In this document: one piece after another, positions 1-7,400 of the stretch | Numbering within the stretch: position 1 is the first letter of the stretch | How the letters are laid out: every line of letters begins with the position of its first letter | Assembly (NCBI GenBank): GCA_002726235.1 | Contig: PBSN01000026.1 | Span: 1-12,803, forward strand | Reading direction: 5' to 3' | DNA from: Nitrospiraceae bacterium | GTDB lineage: Bacteria > Nitrospirota > Nitrospiria > Nitrospirales > UBA2166 | Length of the DNA: 12,803 bases | Program-made: the position numbers and the translations under genes | The notes under the pieces: generated by a model | What the model was told of the DNA's origin: nothing | Databases searched by the model: none | Seen by the model: the letters and a program-made list of their open reading frames with translations, nothing else

Positions 1-1
1 A

Positions 2-100
2 GTTGCTGAAGAAGTTGTCCCAGTTGTTGAAGAAGTTGTTGAAGAAGTTGCTGAAGAAGTTGTCCCAGTTGTTGAAGAAGTTGCTGAAGAAGTTGTCCCA
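2..100 (+). repeat. In-frame tandem repeat encoding VAEEVVP/VVEE
   Basis: An identical 21-nt unit starting GTTGCTGAAGAAGTT occurs at 2-22, 47-67 and 80-100, separated by 12-nt or doubled GTTGTTGAAGAA spacers. All units are multiples of 3, so copy-number change keeps the frame. The repeat probably continues upstream of the window. Confidence 0.85.
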
Positions 101-841
101 TTTGTAGAAAAAACTGAAGAAAAAATAACTGAACTTATTGAAAGATTTACAGATAATATAATTCAAAATGTTGTTGATAAAATGAATGATGATAAAGATG
201 TGTCTGAAAAATATACACATCATTTTCATGAATTTCCATCAATTATAGAACTTGATGAAACAGAAGAAAGTGATGATAATGATGATAATGAAATAATTTA
301 CAATGAAAATATATACAATTTAATCGCATCGCAATCATTATATGGAGATAATTTATCTCCTCAAACAATTTCCCATGAACAAATTCCAGAAAATGATAAT
401 ATGAATGAAGTAAATAATTTACTACATGAGGCAAATGAAACTAATGCTATAGAAAATTATGCCACAATACCATATAATCAAGATGATAATAGCGATAGTG
501 TAATAGTTGATGAAGAAGACCAAGAAGAAATCCCAGAAGAAATCCCAGAAGAAATTCAAGAAGAAATCCCAGAAGAAATTCAAGAAGAAATTCAAGAAGA
601 AATCCCAGAAGAAATACAAGAAAAAATCCCAGAAGAAATCCCAGAAATTCCAGAGATGAATGAAATCGAACCAGAATATCCAGAAATGCAAAAAGTTGTT
701 CAAGAAGAATCAGAATCAGAATCAGAATCGGAATCGGAAACAGAACCAGAACAACAGGTATATGATATATATGATTCTAGAAATTATAGAAATAAACAAA
801 AAAAATGGGATATGAAAGGTTGGTTTGATAGTTTATGGTAA
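2..841 (+). CDS. Acidic low-complexity repeat protein, 5'-truncated by the window edge
   Basis: The reading frame is open from base 2, so the first ATG in the window (182) is internal and the true start lies upstream. The visible 279 residues are strongly acidic. They start with Val/Glu repeats (unit VAEEVVP, with VVEE spacers), then a mixed Asp/Asn/Glu-rich stretch, ten 4-residue units of PEEI/QEEI (bases 521-640) and a Ser-Glu dipeptide run (about 706-753). The end is different: aromatic and basic, finishing in KGWFDSLW. No catalytic motif, signal peptide or membrane segment is visible. The protein is probably disordered or an extended helix, perhaps a scaffold or tegument-like component, but that is a guess from composition. 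The TAA stop is 1 nt from the stop of the convergent transporter gene. I do not recognise a family, and repeats like these give misleading database hits. Confidence 0.8.
   Translation, partial: VAEEVVPVVEEVVEEVAEEVVPVVEEVAEEVVPFVEKTEEKITELIERFTDNIIQNVVDKMNDDKDVSEKYTHHFHEFPSIIELDETEESDDNDDNEIIYNENIYNLIASQSLYGDNLSPQTISHEQIPENDNMNEVNNLLHEANETNAIENYATIPYNQDDNSDSVIVDEEDQEEIPEEIPEEIQEEIPEEIQEEIQEEIPEEIQEKIPEEIPEIPEMNEIEPEYPEMQKVVQEESESESESESETEPEQQVYDIYDSRNYRNKQKKWDMKGWFDSLW
521..640 (+). repeat. Ten 12-nt in-frame units encoding PEEI/QEEI
   Basis: Ten consecutive 12-nt units of the form C(A/C)AGAAGAAAT(C/T/A) encode QEEI or PEEI. One unit is degenerate (QEKI, 617-628). The array ends in PEIPE. 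The copies are near-identical at DNA level, which suggests recent expansion by slippage or recombination. Confidence 0.9.
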
Positions 842-842
842 A

Positions 843-1637
843 TTAAAGAAGAGATTCTATCCACCATCCAATAAAATACGCAGCAGATGTTGCTACCATA
901 CCATTTACCATTGTTAAAATACCATTTTTTAAAACATTCTGTTTTGTAATTTTTGCTCCGAACGCACCTACTAAAAATAATGTTATTGAACTTACAACAC
1001 AAGTAATAATAAATATATTATTTTTGTTGTCATATTCTGATAGATACATTATCAAAAATATTAATAAGGGAATAGAACCAAAAATTGTAAATGATATAAA
1101 TGTAAATAATGCTTTAATAAAAATATCTTTTGGCGTTTCTGCTTCTGGCAAATCTAATTCTAAAGTCATCATATGATTTATAAAAATTTTTGTATATTTT
1201 TCTTTTGATGCCAATATACTAACTAATCGTATTGCATCTGCTACTTCCATACCATTATATACATATAATTCAGCTAATTCTTTCATTTCATGATCACGAT
1301 GTGTTTTATATTCATAGGTTTCTTTTTTTTTCTCTGCATTGATATAATTTCTTTCAGCATTTGAACTTAAATAATCACCAAATCCCATACTTAACGCATC
1401 TGCTATTAAGTTCGAAAATCCCATAATTATTACAACTTTTGGATCTAAATTAGCTCCGACAGCAGCAGCCATTATTGCAAATGTTGTAATTACACCATCA
1501 ACTCCTCCATACGTGAAACTTTTAATATTATGTGCTGCTTTGTTAGCATGCTCTTTCTCAATGTGTTCAATTATTTCATCCATATTCATATTAATTTCAA
1601 TATTAGAATCAATATTAGAATCCATATTATCCATCAT
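843..1637 (-). CDS. VIT1/CCC1-family iron/manganese transporter
   Basis: This 264-residue membrane protein belongs to the vacuolar iron transporter family, which moves Fe2+ or Mn2+ out of the cytosol into a vacuole-like compartment by proton exchange. Visible family features are GGVDGVITTFA at 44-54 (TM1, with D47), SNLIADALSMGFGDY at 75-89 (TM2, with M84) and GAFGAKITKQN at 224-234. Five hydrophobic segments lie near 44-62, 67-90, 172-198, 206-226 and 238-261. Between TM2 and TM3 is a charged loop with many Glu and Met residues (about 93-165), matching the cytosolic metal-binding domain of plant VIT1. Length and topology are normal for the family. The N-terminus is Met/Asp/Asn-rich and has several in-frame Met codons (1, 2, 5, 17, 19), so the exact start is uncertain. 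Substrate, and whether it acts in a host vacuole or a viral membrane, cannot be read from sequence. Confidence 0.9.
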   Translation of the reverse strand: MMDNMDSNIDSNIEINMNMDEIIEHIEKEHANKAAHNIKSFTYGGVDGVITTFAIMAAAVGANLDPKVVIIMGFSNLIADALSMGFGDYLSSNAERNYINAEKKKETYEYKTHRDHEMKELAELYVYNGMEVADAIRLVSILASKEKYTKIFINHMMTLELDLPEAETPKDIFIKALFTFISFTIFGSIPLLIFLIMYLSEYDNKNNIFIITCVVSSITLFLVGAFGAKITKQNVLKNGILTMVNGMVATSAAYFIGWWIESLL

Positions 1638-1645
1638 TTAAAATG

Positions 1646-1700
1646 TTATTTTATAAATCATAAATTAAAAATTGATTTTAATTTATGATTTATAAAATAA
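1646..1700. repeat. Perfect 25-bp inverted repeat between divergent genes
   Basis: Arms 1646-1670 and 1676-1700 are exact reverse complements, separated by the 5-nt loop ATTGA. The element fills almost the whole gap between the transporter and the HD-domain gene and covers the ATG at 1685. A perfect 25-bp match is beyond chance even at this AT content. In mimiviruses hairpins of this type mark transcript 3' ends, but here both flanking genes start rather than end, so a promoter, regulatory or cruciform role is more likely. Confidence 0.9.
1667..1675 (+). promoter_or_regulatory. Mimivirus/CroV-type early promoter motif AAAAATTGA
   Basis: AAAAATTGA matches the early-gene promoter element of Mimivirus (AAAATTGA) and Cafeteria roenbergensis virus. 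It lies across the inner end of the left arm and the loop of the inverted repeat, 27 nt before the ATG at 1703 and 9 nt before the ATG at 1685. This is the only intergenic copy found on either strand of the window. It predicts early expression of the SAMHD1-like gene. The spacing is shorter than is typical for Mimivirus. Confidence 0.6.
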
Positions 1701-1702
1701 TA

Positions 1703-2824
1703 ATGAAATCATTTAAATGTCCTGTTCATAAATTTATACGTATTGAACCCTTGGCTCTTGAAATCATTGACACTGTTGAATTTCAAAGACTTAGGTTTAT
1801 ACGACAATTAGGAGTTTGCCATTATGTATACCCAAGTGCATCTCATACTCGTTTTGAACATTCCCTTGGAGTTTATAACTTAGTCGGTAAATTATTTACT
1901 TGTTTATTAGAAAATCAACCTAATTTACGAATCCCAAAAAGAGATATTCAGTTGATAAAAATTGCTGGTTTAATTCATGATATTGGTCATGTTTGTTTTT
2001 CTCATTCATTTGATAATCATATTAGACATAAATTAGATATTCGTGTTGATGAACATGAAGATAGAGGTGTTAAATTATTTAAGCATATGGTTGAAAAATA
2101 TGAATTACCATTCCTTCAAAAAGAAGTAGATTTAATATGTAATATAATTTTAGGCAAATTTGATTCAAATTATCCTAAATATTATTTTGAAATTGTAGCA
2201 AACTCATCTACATATTTAGACGTAGATAAATTAGATTATTTACTCCGTGATAGTTATCACTTAGGTTTTCAATTAGGATTTCAATATGATTATTTATTTC
2301 ATAAAATGAGAATTATTGATAATCAAATATGTTATAATAAAAAAGCAGCATATACAATATATTCAATATTTAACGCAAGATATAAACTTCATAAAGAAGT
2401 TTATCAACATCGTGCTGTTTCTCAAATTGATGCTATGATATGTGATGCTATCGTTCAGGAAAAGGAAACTTTAAAATTGAATCAGATGTTTGAAAATAAT
2501 AGTTTTGATTGGGTCAAATTAACAGATGATTATATTTATGTTTCATTAGCATTATCTAATAATAATATATTATCTCGAATTAACCAACGTAATTTATATC
2601 ATACAGTTTCTAAAGATGATGTATCTAATGTCGATAAAAAAACATTCATAGTATCGGAAAAGACTCTTGGTTTTGTTAATAAAAATATTAACCCTTTATG
2701 TCAAATTTCTTTTTTTGACAAAAAGAATACTAATCAATTATGTAAAATGAAGATGAATGAAATAACAAACTTAATGCCTTTAAATTTTACAGAAACGCAA
2801 ATTCAATATATTAGTAAAAATTAA
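1703..2824 (+). CDS. SAMHD1-like HD-domain dNTP triphosphohydrolase
   Basis: Enzymes of this family hydrolyse dNTPs to deoxynucleoside and triphosphate. Numbered from the upstream ATG at 1685 (379 residues), the HD metal ligands are all present: H59 (in RFEHSLGV), H98-D99 (in GLIHDIGH) and D181 (in DVDKLDYLLRD). H102, H107 and H124 match further active-site histidines of human SAMHD1. Counterparts of its substrate-binding residues are R57, Y185, D189, R232, H236, Y240 and Q241. Matches to the GTP-site residues K116, D137, Q142 and R145 are K8, D29, Q34 and R37. The SAM domain is absent. Homology begins at MKSF (1703), and the ATG at 1685 lies inside a perfect palindrome, so I prefer 1703; 1685 remains possible. 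The TAA stop shares bases with the stop of the convergent dehydratase gene. SAMHD1 alignment is from memory. Confidence 0.9.
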   Translation: MKSFKCPVHKFIRIEPLALEIIDTVEFQRLRFIRQLGVCHYVYPSASHTRFEHSLGVYNLVGKLFTCLLENQPNLRIPKRDIQLIKIAGLIHDIGHVCFSHSFDNHIRHKLDIRVDEHEDRGVKLFKHMVEKYELPFLQKEVDLICNIILGKFDSNYPKYYFEIVANSSTYLDVDKLDYLLRDSYHLGFQLGFQYDYLFHKMRIIDNQICYNKKAAYTIYSIFNARYKLHKEVYQHRAVSQIDAMICDAIVQEKETLKLNQMFENNSFDWVKLTDDYIYVSLALSNNNILSRINQRNLYHTVSKDDVSNVDKKTFIVSEKTLGFVNKNINPLCQISFFDKKNTNQLCKMKMNEITNLMPLNFTETQIQYISKN

Positions 2825-3681
2825 ATAAAAGTTATTATTTCATCTATGGTATATTTTTCACTTTCAAGAGAATTTTTATGATTTTTATCCAAACTTTCGT
2901 GTAAATTTTCTCCTTGTCTTAATCCAATTTCTTTTATTTTTAAAGTACCACCCTTTTTAAGATATTTTTTACTCATTGCTTTTAATAAATCCTTAAGAAT
3001 AATAGATTTCATTTCGGGAACATATGGTTTAGGAGAATTTGCTAATTTAAGACAATCAAAAATAAGATATATTGCTTCGTCTACTGTCCAATAAAATCTA
3101 GTACAATTTAAGTCAGTTACTATAAGTTCTTTATCCAATTGTAATAACCTTTTCCATTTGTATAATACAGAACCAGTTGAATATAAAACATTACCATAAC
3201 GTACTATCCTATATTTAATATTCGGTTTTATATACTGATATTCTTCGAATAATTTTTCCATAATTAATTTACTTGCTCCATATATCCCTGCTACTTTAGC
3301 TGCCTTATCAGTACTTGTTGCTATAACAAAATCAATATCATCTCTATTTAAGGTTTCTTCTAAAATATTTAATGAACCAATTATATTTGATCTTGTACAA
3401 TTTATTGGTTCTGTTTCGGCTAAATCAACATATTTAAATGCCGCCAAATGAAATATTCCGTTAATATCCTTCATTGCTTTCATAATAGTATATTTATTAC
3501 TGATATCCCCACTTATTATTTCGATATTTGGATATTCTTCTTTTAAATAAACTAATTTTGCTTCATCTCTACATAAAACACGGATTTGATAACCCTTTGG
3601 AACAAGATAGTTAACTAATTTTTTTCCTAGAAAACCAGTGCCTCCAGTTATTAAATATTTTTTATTTTTATCTAATATCAT
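2821..3681 (-). CDS. PseB/CapD-type UDP-GlcNAc 4,6-dehydratase-like protein (extended SDR)
   Basis: This 286-residue protein is an NAD(P)-dependent nucleotide-sugar dehydratase or epimerase. The Rossmann motif GGTGFLG is at 13-19 and HLAAFKYVDLAETEP at 78-92. The catalytic STDKA at 123-127 is followed by Y134 and K138 in YGASK. RYGNVLYSTGSV at 161-172 and IGLRQGENLHESL at 252-264 are characteristic of the PseB/FlaA1/CapE inverting dehydratases, which convert UDP-GlcNAc to a 4-keto-6-deoxy sugar. The protein is somewhat shorter than bacterial PseB but no core motif is missing. It likely feeds glycan synthesis for virion or host-membrane glycosylation. No glycosyltransferase or aminotransferase lies beside it, so the final sugar is unknown. 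A short palindrome (3691-3705) sits just upstream of the start. Family assignment is firm; exact product stereochemistry is inferred. Confidence 0.88.
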   Translation of the reverse strand: MILDKNKKYLITGGTGFLGKKLVNYLVPKGYQIRVLCRDEAKLVYLKEEYPNIEIISGDISNKYTIMKAMKDINGIFHLAAFKYVDLAETEPINCTRSNIIGSLNILEETLNRDDIDFVIATSTDKAAKVAGIYGASKLIMEKLFEEYQYIKPNIKYRIVRYGNVLYSTGSVLYKWKRLLQLDKELIVTDLNCTRFYWTVDEAIYLIFDCLKLANSPKPYVPEMKSIILKDLLKAMSKKYLKKGGTLKIKEIGLRQGENLHESLDKNHKNSLESEKYTIDEIITFI

Positions 3682-3690
3682 ACTTTTTAT

Positions 3691-3705
3691 TTATATAGTA
3701 TATAA
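3691..3705. repeat. Short AT palindrome upstream of the dehydratase start
   Basis: TTATATA and TATATAA are separated by one G, beginning 10 nt upstream of the dehydratase start codon on the minus strand. It may be a TATA-like promoter core. The rest of the 98-nt gap (3682-3779) holds nothing else I can name. Confidence 0.35.
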
Positions 3706-3779
3706 GTTTTTTATATTTTATATAAATTTTCCTAAAATAATATCTCCTATATTTAATAATCATTTTGTAAAAATATCAT

Positions 3780-4307
3780 TTATTGTCTATTTACAAAATC
3801 AGATAGAGATTTGGAATCTCTTTCCCCTTCATATTTTGCAATTGTTTTTCCACTTCCATCTAATAATAAAATTGTTGGGAAACCTTGAATATCATATTCT
3901 TTAATCAATTCTGGTTCAAGTTCACTATTTACTTTTTTGACCGCAACATTTGAGCGATTTGCTTCTGTAAATCTGTCCCAATCTGGTAACATGTCTTTAC
4001 AATGTGGACACCAAGGAGCATAAAATAAAACTAATTGTTTTCCTGTTTGAGCTTTAACTTGAACTTGTTCGACTTTGAAGTCATCTTGTTGTGGTTCATT
4101 GGTATAAAATTCCTGCTGTTTAATTCCAACTCTTATTAAAATATTATCAAAAAAATTTTTGATATCTTCTCTAAATTTATAAATTACTATTATGACAATT
4201 ATTAATGCAACTAGTAATAGAATTTTTTCTAATAAAGCTAATTTAGAAATATTTTTTACGATTTTGCTAAAAAAGTTTTGAATTGCTTTTAAATATTTTC
4301 CGAACAT
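3780..4307 (-). CDS. Membrane-anchored thioredoxin/PDI-like protein
   Basis: This 175-residue protein has one N-terminal transmembrane segment (about 23-44, LLEKILLLVALIIVIIVI) and a thioredoxin domain (about 75-175). The active site is APWCPHCKD with C100 and C103. The WCPHC form is found in protein disulfide isomerases and in several NCLDV thioredoxins. The cis-proline is P144 in GFPTILLLD. It probably catalyses disulfide exchange at a membrane, on virion membrane proteins or in the endoplasmic reticulum. The frame stays open upstream to an ATG at 4367, but the extra 20 residues are AT-driven (Ile/Tyr/Lys) and unlike a thioredoxin leader, so I place the start at 4307. That leaves about 100 nt of shared promoter with the divergent kinesin-like gene. 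A thioredoxin-like domain lacking the cysteines appears in the gene at 10277-11185. Confidence 0.9.
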   Translation of the reverse strand: MFGKYLKAIQNFFSKIVKNISKLALLEKILLLVALIIVIIVIYKFREDIKNFFDNILIRVGIKQQEFYTNEPQQDDFKVEQVQVKAQTGKQLVLFYAPWCPHCKDMLPDWDRFTEANRSNVAVKKVNSELEPELIKEYDIQGFPTILLLDGSGKTIAKYEGERDSKSLSDFVNRQ

Positions 4308-4347
4308 TATTTGATTTGTATTATATAATATAATGAAATAAATTTTT

Positions 4348-4399
4348 TTTACATTGATAATTACCAAATGTAAATATATTAATATATAATATATATTAA
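4348..4399. repeat. Two AT-rich inverted repeats in the thioredoxin/kinesin divergent promoter
   Basis: TTTACATT (4348-4355) and AATGTAAA (4367-4374) form an 8-bp repeat with an 11-nt spacer. TTAATATAT (4379-4387) and ATATATTAA (4391-4399) form a 9-bp repeat with a 3-nt spacer, ending 10 nt before the kinesin ATG. Either could arise by chance in such AT-rich sequence; the context matches the other divergent gaps. Confidence 0.4.
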
Positions 4400-4408
4400 A
4401 AGATTATA

Positions 4409-7400
4409 ATGAGTTTAATCAATCAATACAAAACAAATATGTTTAACAAAATCAAATTGATAAGAAGCAGAAATCAAAAATTTAAGGAAATATGTTCAGA
4501 ATTATATAGTAAAAATACCCAATACGGTGGTGTAGGATATAGCGATGACGTCAAACCAATAGTTAATGTTATTGATTTTGATATTGAAATTGATAAGAAT
4601 AATCAACTTATTGACGAATATTTGACAAAATTAAATTCCTTACACACAATAATTACAAAAGAAACACCAGATATTTCAAAAGAAGAATTTGATAAATTAG
4701 CAAAAGAATTAAAACTAAAAGAAGAATTTATTTTAGCACAAAAAGAAAAAATTCAAACACAAATAGATGAACTAAAAAATCAAAATTTAGAAAATACACA
4801 ACAATATAATACAACTTTACAAGCATTAGAACAACAAAATGCTGAATTAAATTTAACCATTCAAAATATTCAAAAAGAAAATACAACTTTAGAACAACAA
4901 TTAACTGAGTCAAGTAATTCAAATGTATTACAATTACAACAATTACAGGAAGAAAATCAAGAATATCAGAAGGCAATAGCCAATATAACAATATTACAAG
5001 GACAACTTGAACAGTTACAAAATGAAAAGACACAGTTACAACAAAAAAATACTGGATTATCAACACAACTTAACTCATCTAATAAGTCTCTTCAAGAACA
5101 GACTAATTTAAAAGATCAATTACAAGCAGAAAATGAAACTTTGAGACAAGAAAATGCAAATCTTCCAGAAAAAATTAAATCTGGATTACGGGAATCATTA
5201 CAATCTTACGATGATAAATTAATTAAACATGTTGTGAAAAAAGAAAATGTACAAATAGGTGGAAAAAGATTAAAAAAAATGCAAGAATCATGTGCAATTT
5301 TCGCCAATAGAAAAAAATATGAAAGAAATATCAGAAAATTAATGAAATTATATAACAATGTCAATAATTTAAGAAATAAATTCATAAACGAACATATTAA
5401 AAAATATGTAAAAAAAAATAATATTAAAATGTCTGATATTAAAAAAGAATTAAAATTTTTGTTTAAAAATAGAAGTAAATATCTCAATAATCAAACAATT
5501 TTTATGGGAGGGGAAATTTCTGACGACAAAGTATATAATCAAGTAGTTTCACATCTAATTAATCAGACACAATTACCCGATGAACATTTTGATAATATAT
5601 ATAACAAATTAAAAACAATTATAAAAGGAGAAGTATCTGGAGATTCATCTGGTAAAGATATTTTAAATCAAGTATATAAAGCAGTTTTAGGAGACATTGA
5701 AATCGGGTTAAAAGAACAAAAATTTCTTGATAAAGCTACAACCATTAAAGCACTAGGTGATGAAATTATTGCTTTATTATCTGATTGCGAACCCGCTGGT
5801 ATGGATACTAAATTTAAATCATCATATTCTAAAATTGTAAAACAGACAAAAGTTTTAGATAAATTAGCAAAACTTTTAACTATTAATCCTGATGAAACTA
5901 TTCTTCAAAAAGCCCAAGCATATTTACCAGTTGATGCTCCATCTGAGATTTCTTTAAATGGAAGTGTTACTGATATGATGTCTGCTATACAATCTTATTA
6001 TAATAGTCAAATAGAACAATATACTAAAAATATACCAGGTATGCTCAAAGATTTAGAAACAAATATCAAAAAACCTTGGTATCTAGAAGATAATAAAGAT
6101 ATGAAAAAAAATTTATGTAAAGAAATATCTAATTTACAAAAAGTGTTAAAAAAAGCAAGTAGAGAATTAGATTTAAGTTATATAGTTAATAAATACGAAG
6201 ATATTGCGGGGGCAGTTCGTGTCTATGTTCGTATAAATGATTATGCTGTAAAAAAAAATGAAGTCAAGACACATAAGTGTAGCCCAGAATCTATTTGTTT
6301 AGGTAGATCTTATGTTATTGAAAAAGACAATGGAGAAGAAACTACATATATTCTTGCTAGAAATCCATGTGAACAAGATGCTTTTTATAATCCGCAACAA
6401 AAAATTGAATCAATTAATCAAAAAAAATCAACTTATGATATTATTGATACAGATATATTAGATAAATATAATATGTTAGGTGTTCAAAGATATGGTAGTT
6501 TTTTTGGAACATATGAAAATGTAACTAATAAAGATATATTTGAAGGTGTTGATACAAAATCAAATAATCCACCACTAAAAGATGCCTTATTACAAGCAAC
6601 ACAAGGATATAGTATCATATTATTTGGTTATGGATATTCCGGTTCTGGAAAATCATATACATTATTGAATGGAGATAATAGTATGCTTAGTAGTTTTATG
6701 GCAGCAGTAAAAAACAAGGCTGGAATAATTACTATTGACAAAATAAGTGAATTATATGGTCGTTATAGAATAGAAGAAAATATAATGGAAGCCAATGAAT
6801 ATGACATTACTGAAGACAATTTAAAAGATATAAATAGAGAGATAGATTTTAACCACATTAACAATATTGATGCAGAAAAAAGAGAAAAACAAATCAATAT
6901 TTTGTTAGAAACGATTGAAACTTTTAGAAAAACTCCTCGTACTAATGGTTTGGGAGAAAGAATACCCGCAACAATTAAAGGAACTCCTAACAATCCTGCT
7001 AGTTCTAGAAGTCATTTATTTATCAGAATTGGTGTACAATTACCAGGAAAACCACAAGGATATTTGACATTAGTTGATATGGCTGGTATTGAAGATCCAG
7101 TTGAAATAGCAATCAATATTTTTCCATTTACTGATCTAAGAAGAAAAGTAAATCCATTTAAAGATGTTAATCCAAAATGGGCTAGTATTGACATACAAAA
7201 GTTAAAAAATAATGACATTGCCCAAAAAATGTTAAGCAAATATTTCGGTGAAGTTCTTGATGATTTAAAGAGAGTTGAGGAAGATGTATGTCCAAAAGCA
7301 CGCGGATATGATCAAGACACAGCATGGAAATATTTATCGGATTGTAAAAAAGGGGAAAGTCGTAGAAAAACAAATAAAGGTAAAGGGCATGTAGACAAAT

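Noticed and set aside
422-703. Minus-strand open frame rich in Phe/Trp opposite the PEEI/QEEI repeat
   Set aside because: It is the antisense of GAA/CCA repeats; the Phe/Leu/Trp content follows from the repeat and no independent signal is present.
2473-2480. AAAATTGA copy, also one at 6401-6408
   Set aside because: Both lie deep inside coding sequence (HD-domain and kinesin genes) with no gene start downstream on that strand.
3638-3904. Plus-strand open frame spanning the dehydratase start and thioredoxin end
   Set aside because: It overlaps two well-supported genes on the other strand and has only AT-driven Ile/Phe/Leu composition.
4308-4367. 20-residue N-terminal extension of the thioredoxin to the ATG at 4367
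   Set aside because: Composition is that of AT-rich promoter sequence and the extension would use most of the shared promoter; the ATG at 4307 gives a normal anchor.
4728-5487. Minus-strand open frames inside the kinesin coiled-coil and basic regions
   Set aside because: They are antisense shadows of Gln/Lys/Glu-rich coding sequence.
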